This document shows positions 16,132 to 24,895 of a DNA stretch of 64,000 bases, piece by piece. How positions within the stretch are numbered: position 1 is the stretch's first letter; each line of letters opens with the position of its first letter. The stretch comes from Chitinophagaceae bacterium (GTDB taxonomy: Bacteria > Bacteroidota > Bacteroidia > Chitinophagales > Chitinophagaceae), in contig JADJFD010000002.1 in assembly GCA_016708765.1 (NCBI GenBank), positions 496,001 to 560,000 on the forward strand, given 5' to 3'. The translations under genes were made by a program, and so were the position numbers. Below the pieces are notes generated by a model. It made no database searches. It saw only the letters and a program-made list of their open reading frames with translations, and had not been told where the DNA came from.

Positions 16132-16839
16132 ATGGAAGAGCAAATTTATAAAGGGAAAATATCGTTCGTAAGCTACGAGAAGTACTTTGCCACTATCGAG
16201 TATTCGCATGGCAATAAAAAAAAGTCGGTCAATTGTAAAACGAATATAGCAGACAGTGGTAAAAAACCACAACATTACCGACTTGGCGATGAAGTAAGTT
16301 TTCAATTAAAACTTTCAGACAGAGGTGATAAAATGACGGCGTATAATGTGAAGTATCGTCATAATGAAGCTATTTCATTGATGATCCAAAAAACTGCTAT
16401 TGAAAACAGATTCTCTGGCTATCTGAAAAAAATTGATAATAATTATTTTGTAAAAGAATGGGAAAGTTACATTCTATTTCCCTTGCAGTTATCGCCTTGG
16501 GAAATCCCTCCTGTTGAATCAGCAGAGAATGTTGCCATCAATTTCAGCCTCGTCAATATGGATAAACCCAATGCCATAAAGGCGGAATTATTTTCACATT
16601 TCTATATTCCTGAATATAAAAAAGCAGAGCTATTTTTTGATAAGCAATTTGATGTTGAAGCCGTAGTTTCAAAAATTACTCCACATGCCGTTTACTTGAA
16701 TTTATTTGGAGATAAAATTCAATCAAAATTGGCCGTAACGGAAGAAGAAAAAGAGAATCTGAAAGAAGGTGATACGGTAAAGGTTATCATCACACATCTT
16801 ACTCCTGCAAAAATTGCAGTTAAGAAAAAAGGAAGTTGA
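16132..16839 (+). CDS. Probable nucleic-acid-binding protein with two OB-like regions
   Basis: I chose the ATG at 16132 (MEEQIYKGKISFVSYEKY); the frame also opens at a TTG three codons earlier. Residues 5-75 have a cold-shock-like layout (GKISFVSYEKYFATIEY, then GDEVSFQLKLSDRGDKMTA). The C-terminal 70 residues look like an S1-type fold (FDVEAVVSKITPHAVYLNLF then LKEGDTVKVIITHL). Together these suggest RNA or DNA binding. The middle is unassigned. The similarity is by pattern only and no specific function is claimed. The total of 235 residues is longer than simple cold-shock proteins. Confidence 0.5.
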   Translation: MEEQIYKGKISFVSYEKYFATIEYSHGNKKKSVNCKTNIADSGKKPQHYRLGDEVSFQLKLSDRGDKMTAYNVKYRHNEAISLMIQKTAIENRFSGYLKKIDNNYFVKEWESYILFPLQLSPWEIPPVESAENVAINFSLVNMDKPNAIKAELFSHFYIPEYKKAELFFDKQFDVEAVVSKITPHAVYLNLFGDKIQSKLAVTEEEKENLKEGDTVKVIITHLTPAKIAVKKKGS

Positions 16840-16890
16840 TTTTTTAAAAGCTGATTATTTACCATTAAATAATATTAGTTCACAACAACA

Positions 16891-16938
16891 AGGCTTTTGA
16901 AAGTAAAAGCAGGTGGGAACTATGACTTTTTCAAGCCT
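16891..16938 (+). terminator. Weak hairpin downstream of the OB-fold gene
   Basis: AGGCTT (16891-16896) pairs with AAGCCT (16933-16938), with a partly paired GAAAG/CTTTT interior, followed by an AT-rich stretch. It lies ahead of the rplM promoter and could end the upstream transcript. Confidence 0.3.
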
Positions 16939-17039
16939 ATTATTTTAATTGGTCAAAAATATTATTGATAATCAGGATATTACAAAGGTACGATAAAAAA
17001 ATACCTTCCTGAATATTAGGTTTGAATTTACCCCGCACC

Positions 17040-17088
17040 TACCTTTGCACTCCATTTTAAAAAACGACCTGCCGGGATAGCGGAGGTC
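17040..17088 (+). promoter_or_regulatory. rplM promoter box and 5' leader hairpin
   Basis: TACCTTTG (17040-17047) is an exact -7 box. About 20 bases on, GACCT (17066-17070), CCG (17072-17074), loop GGATAG, CGG (17081-17083) and AGGTC (17084-17088) form an 8-bp hairpin with one bulged G, ending 18 bases before the rplM ATG. Such leader hairpins often serve autogenous control of ribosomal operons. Confidence 0.5.
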
Positions 17089-17106
17089 ACTAAAACAGAA
17101 AACAAG

Positions 17107-17568
17107 ATGAGCAAATTACATTTCACAACTAAACATGCGAACGAGGCTACCGTACAACGTAATTGGTATGTTGTAGACGGTACTAATCAAACCGTAGGCC
17201 GTATGTCTGCTAGAATTGCTGCGATACTTCCTGGTAAAAACAACGCATACTATACGCCTCACGTTGACACTGGTGATTATATCATAGTGATCAACTGCGA
17301 AAAAATTGTATTAACAGGTGACAAACTGGACCAGAAAATTTATGACCACTTTACAGGATATCCTGGTGGACGTAAAGAAGAGGTAGCAAGAAACCTTATT
17401 AAGCGCAGACCAGAAGTGGTTATTGAAAGAGCTGTAAAAGGAATGTTACCGAAGAACCGTTTGGGCCGCAAGATGTACAAAAAATTATTTGTATATGTTG
17501 GCGACAAGCATCCTCATACTGCACAATTACCAAAAGAATTGAATTTTAATTATAAAACGTCCAAATAA
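17107..17568 (+). CDS. rplM: 50S ribosomal protein L13
   Basis: L13 is an early-assembling large-subunit protein. The 153 residues include the family core NWYVVDGTNQTVGRMSARIA, YDHFTGYPGGRK and AVKGMLPKNRLGRKMYKKL. It is the first gene of a translation operon followed 7 bases later by rpsI, then rpsB and tsf, the usual order in Bacteroidota. A hairpin lies in the 5' leader. Confidence 0.97.
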   Translation: MSKLHFTTKHANEATVQRNWYVVDGTNQTVGRMSARIAAILPGKNNAYYTPHVDTGDYIIVINCEKIVLTGDKLDQKIYDHFTGYPGGRKEEVARNLIKRRPEVVIERAVKGMLPKNRLGRKMYKKLFVYVGDKHPHTAQLPKELNFNYKTSK

Positions 17569-17575
17569 ATAATAA

Positions 17576-17965
17576 ATGGAAAAGCAATTAAACGGAATTG
17601 GTCGTCGTAAAGCTGCAGTAACAAGAGTGTTTGTTACCAAAGGCGAAGGTAAGATCACCATCAACGACAAAGACTACAAAACATATTTCCCACTGGTTTA
17701 TTTACAGAACCAAGTTGAACGTCCGATGAAAACAGTTGACTTAACTGATAAGTATGATGTAAAGATTAATGCAACCGGTGGTGGCGTTAAAGGTCAGGCA
17801 GAAGCAGCAATGTTAGGTATTGCCAGAATTTTATTGGAAATCAACCCTGAGTTTCGTCCTGCATTAAAAGCAGCTGGTCTGTTGAAAAGAGATCCTAGAT
17901 CTGTTGAACGTAAGAAATTCGGTCATAAGAAAGCCCGTAAGAGCTACCAGTTCTCTAAACGTTAA
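17576..17965 (+). CDS. rpsI: 30S ribosomal protein S9
   Basis: S9 sits in the small-subunit head, its C-terminal tail reaching the P-site tRNA. The 129-residue product shows the start GIGRRKAAVTRVFV and the conserved end RDPRSVERKKFGHKKARKSY followed by QFSKR, with the C-terminal KR that contacts tRNA. Length is normal. It is co-transcribed with rplM upstream and lies 39 bases ahead of rpsB. Confidence 0.97.
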   Translation: MEKQLNGIGRRKAAVTRVFVTKGEGKITINDKDYKTYFPLVYLQNQVERPMKTVDLTDKYDVKINATGGGVKGQAEAAMLGIARILLEINPEFRPALKAAGLLKRDPRSVERKKFGHKKARKSYQFSKR

Positions 17966-18004
17966 TCGCAGCAAACAATTTTTAAAAACGATCATTTATA
18001 TACA

Positions 18005-18924
18005 ATGGAAAATAATACATCCTTACAACAGCAACTTCTTGAAGCAGGTGTTCATTTCGGTCACTTGAAGAAGAAGTGGAACCCAAAGATGTTACCTTAC
18101 ATCTTTGCTGAAAAGAAAGGTATCCACATCATTGACCTTAACAAAACTGTTGAGTGCCTGCAGGAAACTGCTGCTGCATTAAAGCAGATTGCCCGCAGTG
18201 GTAAGAAAATTTTGTTTGTTGGTACAAAGAAGCAGGCAAAAGATATCGTAATGGAATCTGCTAAGAAAGTAAATATGCCTTTCGTAACTGAAAGATGGTT
18301 AGGTGGTATGTTGACCAACTTCAACACCGTTCGTAAGAGTGTGAAGAAAATGCAGAGCATTGAAAAAATGTTGGGTGATGGTTCTTTCGACAGCGTTACT
18401 AAAAAGAACGTTTAACCTTGAGCCGTGACAGAGATAAAATGGAGAAAGTGTTAGGTGGTATAGCTCAATTGGGCCGTGTACCTGCAGCTTTGTTCATTAT
18501 CGATATCGGTCATGAGCATATTGCATTGGCAGAAGCAAAGCGTTTAGGCGTTCAAACATTTGGTTTAGTAGATACCAATTGTGATCCAAATAAAGTTGAT
18601 TTCGCTATTCCTGGTAATGATGATGCTACTAAATCAATTGCAATCTTAGTAAACTATATCACTGCTGCTATTGCAGAAGGTCTTGCTGAAAGACAAGCTG
18701 CAAAAGATGATGATGTAGAAGAAGTAGGAGATGATGAACAAGACAAAAGAGCCGCAAGATTAGAAGCAGAAGCACAGGCTGAAGGTGGCCGTGCTGGCGG
18801 ACGTAGCCGTGGACCGGGTGGTGCTGGCGGAGCTGGTGGAGCTGGCGGCGGACAAAGACGTCGTACTACTGGTGCTGGTGGACCTGGCGGCGGAAGCAGA
18901 GGACCTGGTGGTGGAAGAAGATAA
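18005..18924 (+). CDS. rpsB: 30S ribosomal protein S2 with RG-rich tail (frameshifted as sequenced)
   Basis: S2 is essential for small-subunit function. Residues 1-132 (LLEAGVHFGHLKKKWNPKM, WLGGMLTNFNTVRKS) read cleanly, then a stop appears after TKKNV. The next frame continues with SRDRDKMEKVLGGIAQLGRV to the end. Adding one A to the A5 run at 18401-18405 restores TKKERLTLSRDRDKM, the expected sequence, and a 306-residue protein. Since the gene must work, sequence error is most likely. The C-terminus is unusual: after the acidic DDDVEEVGDDEQDKRAARLE come about 50 residues rich in Gly, Arg and Pro (RGPGGAGGAGGAGGGQRRR), encoded by GC-rich DNA at about 18775-18921. Confidence 0.93.
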
Positions 18925-19045
18925 TATCTGAGGACGGAAAATTCTGAAGTAGGATTTCCTAACCGGAGTTTTTATTTAATTAATAAAGTATTGATGACAG
19001 AAGAATCTTTCAGACTTCTGACATCAGACTTCAAATTTCAAAACA

Positions 19046-19882
19046 ATGAGTACAGCAACTATAAGTGCACAAGACATAAACAAACTACGCCAGGCAACTG
19101 GTGCTGGTATGATGGATTGCCGTAAGGCTTTAACCGAAACTAATGGTGATTTTGAAGCTGCTATCGACTGGTTACGTAAGCAAGGCCAGAAAGTAGCTGC
19201 TAAAAGAAGCGACCGTGAAGCAAAAGAAGGTGTGGTAATAGCACAAACAACAGCTGATAACAAAACAGGTATCGTTGTTTGCGTAAGTTGCGAAACTGAC
19301 TTCGTTTCTAAGAATGCTGATTTCGTTGCTTTTGGTCAAACAATTGCTGATGCGGCTATCGCAAACAATGTAAAGACATTGGAAGAATTAATGAATACTG
19401 CAGCTGGCAATTCTACTGTAGCTGAATTAGTAAATGATAAATTAGCAACTATCGGTGAAAAAATCGGTGTTACTAAATTTGAAAGAGTAGATGCTGCTTA
19501 TGTAGCTTCTTACAATCATGGTGCATACCGTATTGGTGTATTAGTAGGAATGGATAAAGAAGCCGTTGATGCTGGTAAAGATGTTGCTATGCAAATCGCA
19601 GCATTGAATCCGGTAGCTGTTGATGCTGCTTCTGTTTCTGCTGATATAATTGCCCGTGAAAAAGATATCATTCTTGAATTAATGAAGCAAGACCCTAAGA
19701 TGGCTGGTAAGCCTGAAGAAATGCTTTCTAAAATTGTTGAAGGCAAAATGGGAGCTTTCTTTAAAGCGCAAACATTAACTGCACAATCTTTTGTAAAAGA
19801 TGGCAGCAAAACTGTTGCTGTTTTTCTGAAAGAGAGTGGTGATGTGAAAGTGACTGAATTTAAGAGAGTGGCGTTAGGATAA
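19046..19882 (+). CDS. tsf: Elongation factor Ts
   Basis: EF-Ts exchanges GDP for GTP on EF-Tu. The 278 residues carry the N-terminal UBA-like part with LRQATGAGMMDCRKAL, the conserved VSCETDFVSKNADF, and C-terminal AQSFVKDGSKTV. Complete and in the common place after rpsB. The 121-base gap to rpsB holds TTCTGAC-like repeat units (about 19008-19035) similar to those inside paaE. A strong terminator follows. Confidence 0.97.
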   Translation: MSTATISAQDINKLRQATGAGMMDCRKALTETNGDFEAAIDWLRKQGQKVAAKRSDREAKEGVVIAQTTADNKTGIVVCVSCETDFVSKNADFVAFGQTIADAAIANNVKTLEELMNTAAGNSTVAELVNDKLATIGEKIGVTKFERVDAAYVASYNHGAYRIGVLVGMDKEAVDAGKDVAMQIAALNPVAVDAASVSADIIAREKDIILELMKQDPKMAGKPEEMLSKIVEGKMGAFFKAQTLTAQSFVKDGSKTVAVFLKESGDVKVTEFKRVALG

Positions 19883-19909
19883 TAAGCAGATTTTAATACA
19901 CTTAATATT

Positions 19910-19944
19910 AAAAAGGGCATGTCTTTCAACATGCCCTTTTTTTT
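19910..19944 (+). terminator. Terminator after tsf
   Basis: AAAAGGGCATG (19911-19921) and CATGCCCTTTT (19930-19940) are perfect arms around an 8-base loop, followed by a T8 run. It ends the rplM-tsf operon. Confidence 0.92.
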
Positions 19945-20413
19945 ACTTTACTGTAAACTCAACATCCTTGTAGGCTCCAAAAAAATCAGTTACACCCGGT
20001 TTTTGTACTAACCTGTACTTAATCGAGTATTTCCCTGGGGATGGAAATGCATCAACGATAAAACTAAATGTGGCAGTTGCATTAACAGCAATATCCTGTG
20101 TGATCAAATACCCTGGAAAACTATCTACCAACCCAAATTTTCTTTTAATACTTTCTGTGAATTCAACTCCTGACGGTGACCCTTTTGAATTAGCATATAA
20201 CTTTACAGTACCTTTTTTCCAAACACAATTACCAGAATTCTTAAATTTTACTGTTATTCGGGTGGCATTTCCCGCTGTTAAGTTCGTCGGACTTATACTT
20301 ACAAACGTGGCGTCGGGACATTTTGCACCATTCGAAGGTTCGTTTGATTCAAGCGAACCAAAAAACAGGAACGGTGCTAAAAGCATCATGCATTTAAAAC
20401 TAATAAATATCAT
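19943..20413 (-). CDS. Secreted protein with NBR1/CARDB-like Ig fold
   Basis: A hydrophobic N-terminus (MMLLAPFLFFGSLE) suggests export. The 156-residue protein then has a single beta-sandwich of about 110 residues: ATRITVKFKNSGNCVWKKGT resembles the NBR1-type Ig-like domain with its buried Trp, ending GKYSIKYRLVQKPGVTDFFG. Function is unknown; such domains bind other proteins or cell-surface material. The start codon overlaps the stop of the upstream secreted protein gene by 4 bases (ATGA), so the two are translated together. Confidence 0.65.
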   Translation of the reverse strand: MIFISFKCMMLLAPFLFFGSLESNEPSNGAKCPDATFVSISPTNLTAGNATRITVKFKNSGNCVWKKGTVKLYANSKGSPSGVEFTESIKRKFGLVDSFPGYLITQDIAVNATATFSFIVDAFPSPGKYSIKYRLVQKPGVTDFFGAYKDVEFTVK

Positions 20414-20949
20414 TTTTCAAATTTTACTTTAAGATTAAAAGAACCGCTGGTAGCAGCAGGAGCAGATACTCCGATAAGAATATTGTAAAACTCCTTGCCT
20501 GGATTTTGCATACTTACTTTTCTTTCGCTGGTCTGCACCTTACCTTTCCAATTGCCATCCCATTTATGGTCTGCTTCGCAGGTAATACAACTTCCCAAAT
20601 TAGGAACAAGATTATATTCCGAAGCACCTAACCGATAAGCATAAATACTCAGGTCAGCATTGTCATCTGCCGGTGTTACACTTATTTTCATTTCGCATTG
20701 TGTGGGCATTGTCAATGCATAGAAAACATGATTTCCCTTGAATTTAGATGATTGTGTACCCGGAAAACAGGCGTTGGCACTGTTCCAAGCCCAACTGAGG
20801 TCAGCCATTTTAGACCCTTTGGCAAGGTCGCCCTGTACTATAATTGAATCGTTATTTGTATCAATGACAGTTACATTTGAGGGCCATTGGGCTGAAGCTG
20901 TAACAAAAATTGCAAAGCAAATTGATGTAAGAAGAATATTTTTTTTCAT
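20410..20949 (-). CDS. Secreted hypothetical protein
   Basis: A clear signal peptide (MKKNILLTSICFAIFVTASA) precedes a mature part of about 160 residues with four Cys (around NACFPG, TQCEMK and SCITCEADH) that could form disulfides. The end, GSFNLKVKFEK, is strand-like. I do not recognise the family. It is coupled to the following Ig-like gene by a 4-base overlap and lies 141 bases downstream of a two-component system. A TCACCC/GGGTGA inverted repeat upstream (21035-21050) may be a regulator site. Confidence 0.6.
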   Translation of the reverse strand: MKKNILLTSICFAIFVTASAQWPSNVTVIDTNNDSIIVQGDLAKGSKMADLSWAWNSANACFPGTQSSKFKGNHVFYALTMPTQCEMKISVTPADDNADLSIYAYRLGASEYNLVPNLGSCITCEADHKWDGNWKGKVQTSERKVSMQNPGKEFYNILIGVSAPAATSGSFNLKVKFEK

Positions 20950-21034
20950 TTTAAATGTTTTAGAATGTTATTTATTTTTTAGAACAATCTTTAAACTGAT
21001 AACACTAAAATGAGATTAATTTTAAGGTAGCTAT

Positions 21035-21050
21035 TCACCCCAATGGGTGA
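21035..21050. promoter_or_regulatory. Inverted repeat upstream of secreted-protein operon
   Basis: TCACCC, CAAT, GGGTGA form a perfect 6-bp inverted repeat about 90 bases before the start at 20949. A related sequence, CACCTGGGGGTGA, lies about 85 bases before the histidine-kinase start (23894-23906); both continue as TTTT. They may be sites for the neighbouring response regulator. Confidence 0.4.
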
Positions 21051-21090
21051 TTTTATTAAAAAAACATTAGCTGCTAATAGAGAGTGTAGC

Positions 21091-21720
21091 TTATTTAAGC
21101 ATTAAATTCCTTGCTATTTTAATGGCTTCAGTACGGCTTTTAACATCCAGCTTAAAATAAATATTTGTTACATGTCTTTTTACTGTATTCATCGCAATAA
21201 AAAGAAGGTCGCAGATTTCTTTATTATTTTTCCCTTCATAAATCAATTGAAGTAATTCAAATTCTCTTTCACTCAAAGGCGAGGCAATTTGTTGATTTAT
21301 TTTTCCCACTGAAAGATCGGGTACATGTTGCTTATTATGTTGAGCAAAATTATTGACGGCTATTTCTAGTGTAGCTAATAATGTTTTTTTATTAAATGGC
21401 TTTACAATAAAACCGGCGGGAGAAGTTTCTTTTGCCCTCTCCATGGTGTGGCTATCGGAGTAAGAGGTTAAGTAAATAAAAGGAAAAGGATTATTAGCAA
21501 GAATATATTTTGCTATGTCTATTCCATCTTTATCCGCCTCTAAATTAATATCCAGTATAGCAATATCCAAGTCATTACTTTGTATGGCCTGTATGGCATC
21601 ATCAGGATCATATGCCATACAACTTACTACAAAAGAGGAGCCAGACAGATGCAGCTTTATTCCCTCGGCAATAAGTGGCTCATCCTCCACTATTAACACC
21701 ATTAATTTTTGGTTACTCAT
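21091..21720 (-). CDS. LuxR-type response regulator
   Basis: Residues 1-125 form a receiver domain (VLIVEDEPLIAEGIKLHL; phospho-acceptor Asp in DIAILDINLEADKDG; Thr/Ser in YLTSYSD; Lys in GFIVKPFNKK). Residues about 145-205 form a LuxR-type helix-turn-helix (SPLSEREFELLQLIYEGKNN then TVKRHVTNIYFKL). Its start overlaps the kinase stop codon (TAATG), so the kinase just upstream is its partner. Target genes are unknown; shared inverted repeats ahead of the kinase gene and of the adjacent secreted-protein pair are candidates. Confidence 0.9.
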   Translation of the reverse strand: MSNQKLMVLIVEDEPLIAEGIKLHLSGSSFVVSCMAYDPDDAIQAIQSNDLDIAILDINLEADKDGIDIAKYILANNPFPFIYLTSYSDSHTMERAKETSPAGFIVKPFNKKTLLATLEIAVNNFAQHNKQHVPDLSVGKINQQIASPLSEREFELLQLIYEGKNNKEICDLLFIAMNTVKRHVTNIYFKLDVKSRTEAIKIARNLMLK

Positions 21721-23814
21721 TAAACTGTCCGGAATTTTGAAATTAACAACTGAACATCTGTTCCATGTTGACTATTTATTGTGATAAAAGCTTTTAATTT
21801 CTGAGAAAATGCTTTTATTATTTTATAGCCAAATGATGGGCCTGCTGTAACATCCTCATTTTCTGGGATTCCTATTCCATCATCTTTTACCTGCAATAAT
21901 AACTTCTCATCTATTTTTTTAAGCACAATATTTATTTGTCCTTTGCTTTTTAAATTGAAAGCATATTTTAAAGAATTACTCACTAATTCATTAATAATAA
22001 GACCTAGTGGTATAACAGTATCTGAATGCAGATTGATTGGTTCGATATCCGTAGTGAGTATAATTTTTTCTGAAACTGTATTATATGATAGCATCAGGTT
22101 GGTTGCGAGTGTTTTGATATATTCCTGTATATCAATTGATCCCGGACTTTCGCCTTGATACAAATTTTGATGTATAAATGCCATGGTTTGCACCCGTTGG
22201 CTTCCCTCCTGAAATTTTTCAGCAATCATTTTATCGGCAGTAGCGGCAGACTGCAAATCAAGCATACTTGAAATTATCTGCAGATTGTTTTTTACTCTGT
22301 GATGAATTTCTCGGTTTAGCATAAGGAGATCTTCCTTTTGTTTAGCAATAATAGCATTCTTTAAAACCTGACGACGATATTGATAAAGTATTACACCGCC
22401 TGCCAAAGCAAATAATATTACGCCTGTCAGTAGAATTTTTTTCCTCATTTTATCATCATCAAGTAATTGTTGGTTAAGGCTATTCTCTCTGGCTAATACA
22501 ATATTTAAGAGTCTTTCTTTTTCTAATTCTTTAAATTGTAATTTTTTTTCGCTTTTTGAAAGGACGTTTAGCTCATTCTGTTGTGTGATGGTAGCATCCA
22601 TCAAAAAATTTTCCCGTTCAAGGGCTTGCCGAATATCTGCTTCACGAAGTAGTTCAATTGCCGTAAGTTGGTTTTGCGAATTCAATAACTCAATTTCCTT
22701 TTCTTTTTTTGCAGTTTCGTATTTTTTTTTCAAGTTCAAAAGCAAGTTCCTTATTGGAATGATCAGTAAGCTTAGCAATAAGCTCAAGTAGTTGATTCGC
22801 AGTAAGCAAAGCATCTGCCGTTTTCCCTATTTTTACCTCAAGCTCATAGATATATTTTAAGTTAGGATACCTTTCAGACACTGCATTCTTTTCTATAAAA
22901 AAATTTCTGTTTTCATACAAGTATTTCAACCCTTCTTCAGGTTGATTGTTTTCCTCATAAATAGATGCAATTTGATAGTTTGCCAAAGCAGCAGCAGAGA
23001 TAAAACCGTTTTTAATATGCAGTTTTTTTGCATTCTCCAATAGTGTTACTTTTTCCTTTAATGTCTTATTTCCCCAATTAATAAAAAGTAGACTATGAAG
23101 TGCATCTTTCTGAAAGTCTCTTTTTTTATTTTCATTAAACTCTTGAAACTCCTTCAATATTTCAGCAAATTTTTCTGCATTATCCAACTTTGTATAAAGG
23201 TTTCCCAATCGGTTTATTATTAATCCATGATCCATTCTTACACCGCCAGCTTTAGTAAGATTGTATGCTTTGAGATAATATTCTTCTGCTTTTTCATACT
23301 CTTCACTTGCCAGAAACAATTCTGCTATTCCATCGTAAATAAACCAGCTTCCATAAGGCTTGTGCGAATTGCTAATTTTTTCTGCTTCATGATAATAATA
23401 CAAGGCAGAATCGTACTTAAGCAATAAACGAAAATAAGTGGCGGTAAGAAACCTATGGTTTTGTAATACACTTTTAGATGTATTGGCATCAATAAATGGC
23501 TTTGCTTCGTTAATTGTTGCAAGAGCTCTTTGAGGATCTCGCTGCATCTGCTCTACTCTACTTAGACTTGTATATAATCGTACAATTCTGTCACTATTAT
23601 TTTTCGTTTGCGTAGCTAATTTCAATCCTTCTAAATAATACCATTTGGCACTATCAGGCATTGCTTTTAAATGGTACCTTCTTCCAAAATAATGTAGCGT
23701 ATCAATTTTCTCATTTACAGATGTAAGGGACGACAGTATCTTTTCGATGGGTTGAGCCTGAACAAACTGACAATAACCAAATAATAATATGCAGAAACAC
23801 TTTTTTAAAAACAT
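21720..23814 (-). CDS. TPR sensor histidine kinase (frameshifted as sequenced)
   Basis: A signal peptide (MFLKKCFCILLFGYCQF) is followed by TPR-like repeats to about residue 360 (ALYYYHEAEKI, YEKAEEYYLKAYNLTK), a coiled coil, one membrane segment (ILLTGVILFALAGGVILYQY), and a HisKA_2/HWE-type kinase core with phospho-His in MLNREIHHRVKNNLQIIS, then NELVSNSLKYAF and DDGIGIPEN of the ATPase. The frame breaks at an A9 run (T9 at 22722-22730). Removing one base, or adding two, joins ELEKK to YETAKKEKEIELL and gives about 697 residues. The periplasmic TPR part probably senses a protein or peptide. It is coupled to the downstream regulator gene. Confidence 0.8.
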
Positions 23815-23907
23815 TATCGTAAAGAAGTTACATTATTTTTAGAAAGAATAAGAGATTATTTAAAAATAACAGAGTCTCCCTCTTTCCATATAACACCTGG
23901 GGGTGAT

Positions 23908-23939
23908 TTTGACAATTTCTCTTATTTAAATTATGTTTG
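23908..23939 (+). promoter_or_regulatory. Promoter of the methyltransferase gene
   Basis: TTTG (23908-23911) and TATGTTTG (23932-23939) are separated by 20 bases, an exact match to the Bacteroidota promoter. The -7 box ends 4 bases before the ATG at 23944, so the mRNA would have almost no 5' leader. Confidence 0.6.
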
Positions 23940-23943
23940 ATAT

Positions 23944-24741
23944 ATGAGCAATTTTCAAGAATACTTTAAAGCAAATCAAGAACTTTGGAATCAACGAACC
24001 AGGATTCACAAAGATTCTGACTTTTATAACCTTGCGAATTTTAAAAAGGGTGAAAATGCTTTGACCTCTATCGAGCTAGCAGAACTCGGCGATGTAATAG
24101 GCAAAACAATATTGCACCTGCAATGTCATTTCGGTATGGATAGCCTGAGTTGGTCCAGAATGGGTGCTGAGGTAACCGGTATTGATATATCAGACGAAGC
24201 AATTAAAGAAGCTAATAAATTGAACGATGAGTTGGGACTGAATGCTACATTTATTTGCAGTAATGTGTATGACCTGAAAGAACATTTGGACAAAAAATTT
24301 GATATTGTTTTTACCTCTTATGGAACGATTGGCTGGTTGCCGGATTTAGACAAATGGGCAGCAATTATTTCGCATTTTTTAAAAGAAGGCGGCATCTTCT
24401 ATATCGCCGATTTTCATCCTGTAGTATGGATGTTTGATGATGAGTTTTCCCATATCAAATATTCTTATGATAATCAAGAAGTAATTGTAACTGAAAATCA
24501 AGGGACTTATACCGACAGGGATGCAGATATTAAAGCAAAAGAATATGGCTGGAACCACAGCATAAGTGAAATTTTAAATGCTTTGATTAATCAAGGCCTT
24601 GAAATCAGCCATTTTAATGAATTTATGTATTCACCTTATCCTTGCTTTAATAATACCGTTGAGTTTGAGAAAGGCAAATGGCATATAAAAGGATTGGAAG
24701 GAAAAATACCCATGGTTTACTCCATAATGGCAAAAAGATGA
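23944..24741 (+). CDS. Class I SAM-dependent methyltransferase
   Basis: The 265-residue protein has the SAM-binding motif I in GKTILHLQCHFGMDSLSW around residues 55-72, acidic loop VTGIDISDEAI, and a later FDIVFTSYGTIGWLPDL segment. The family includes many small-molecule methyltransferases in Bacteroidota with the start FKANQELWNQRT; the substrate is not known. A single-gene unit with its own promoter, followed by a strong palindrome. Confidence 0.85.
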   Translation: MSNFQEYFKANQELWNQRTRIHKDSDFYNLANFKKGENALTSIELAELGDVIGKTILHLQCHFGMDSLSWSRMGAEVTGIDISDEAIKEANKLNDELGLNATFICSNVYDLKEHLDKKFDIVFTSYGTIGWLPDLDKWAAIISHFLKEGGIFYIADFHPVVWMFDDEFSHIKYSYDNQEVIVTENQGTYTDRDADIKAKEYGWNHSISEILNALINQGLEISHFNEFMYSPYPCFNNTVEFEKGKWHIKGLEGKIPMVYSIMAKR

Positions 24742-24751
24742 CATGAAAACT

Positions 24752-24775
24752 GCATCCCGATAAACATCGGGATGC
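24752..24775. terminator. Perfect hairpin after the methyltransferase gene
   Basis: GCATCCCGAT (24752-24761) and ATCGGGATGC (24766-24775) are perfect 10-bp arms around AAAC. No T run follows. A second arm pair GCTGCA/TGCAGC lies just downstream (24774-24805). It may be a terminator or an interspersed palindrome. Confidence 0.5.
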
Positions 24776-24869
24776 TGCAAAATGCCGAGTAGAATTAATG
24801 CAGCACAAGTGTGCGACGCAACAGACGATGCCCAATGAACCGAAGCTGGCTAAAAAAATTTAATTCCCC

Positions 24870-24877
24870 TATCTTCG
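24870..24877 (+). promoter_or_regulatory. Promoter -7 element for pyrH
   Basis: TATCTTCG, the same one-mismatch variant of TAnnTTTG as at asd (9743) and at the NrtR-like gene (14402), lies 18 bases before the pyrH ATG. Confidence 0.4.
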
Positions 24878-24895
24878 TCCCGAAAAATAACCTGC

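Noticed and set aside
18395..18425. Programmed -1 frameshift in rpsB
   Set aside because: The A5-G run is slippery-like, but the full XXXYYYZ form is not met, and at least six other genes show similar slips, so sequence error is simpler.
24776..24840. tRNA- or ncRNA-like structure after the methyltransferase gene
   Set aside because: Hairpin arms are visible but there is no cloverleaf, anticodon arm or T-loop sequence; nothing supports a specific RNA class.
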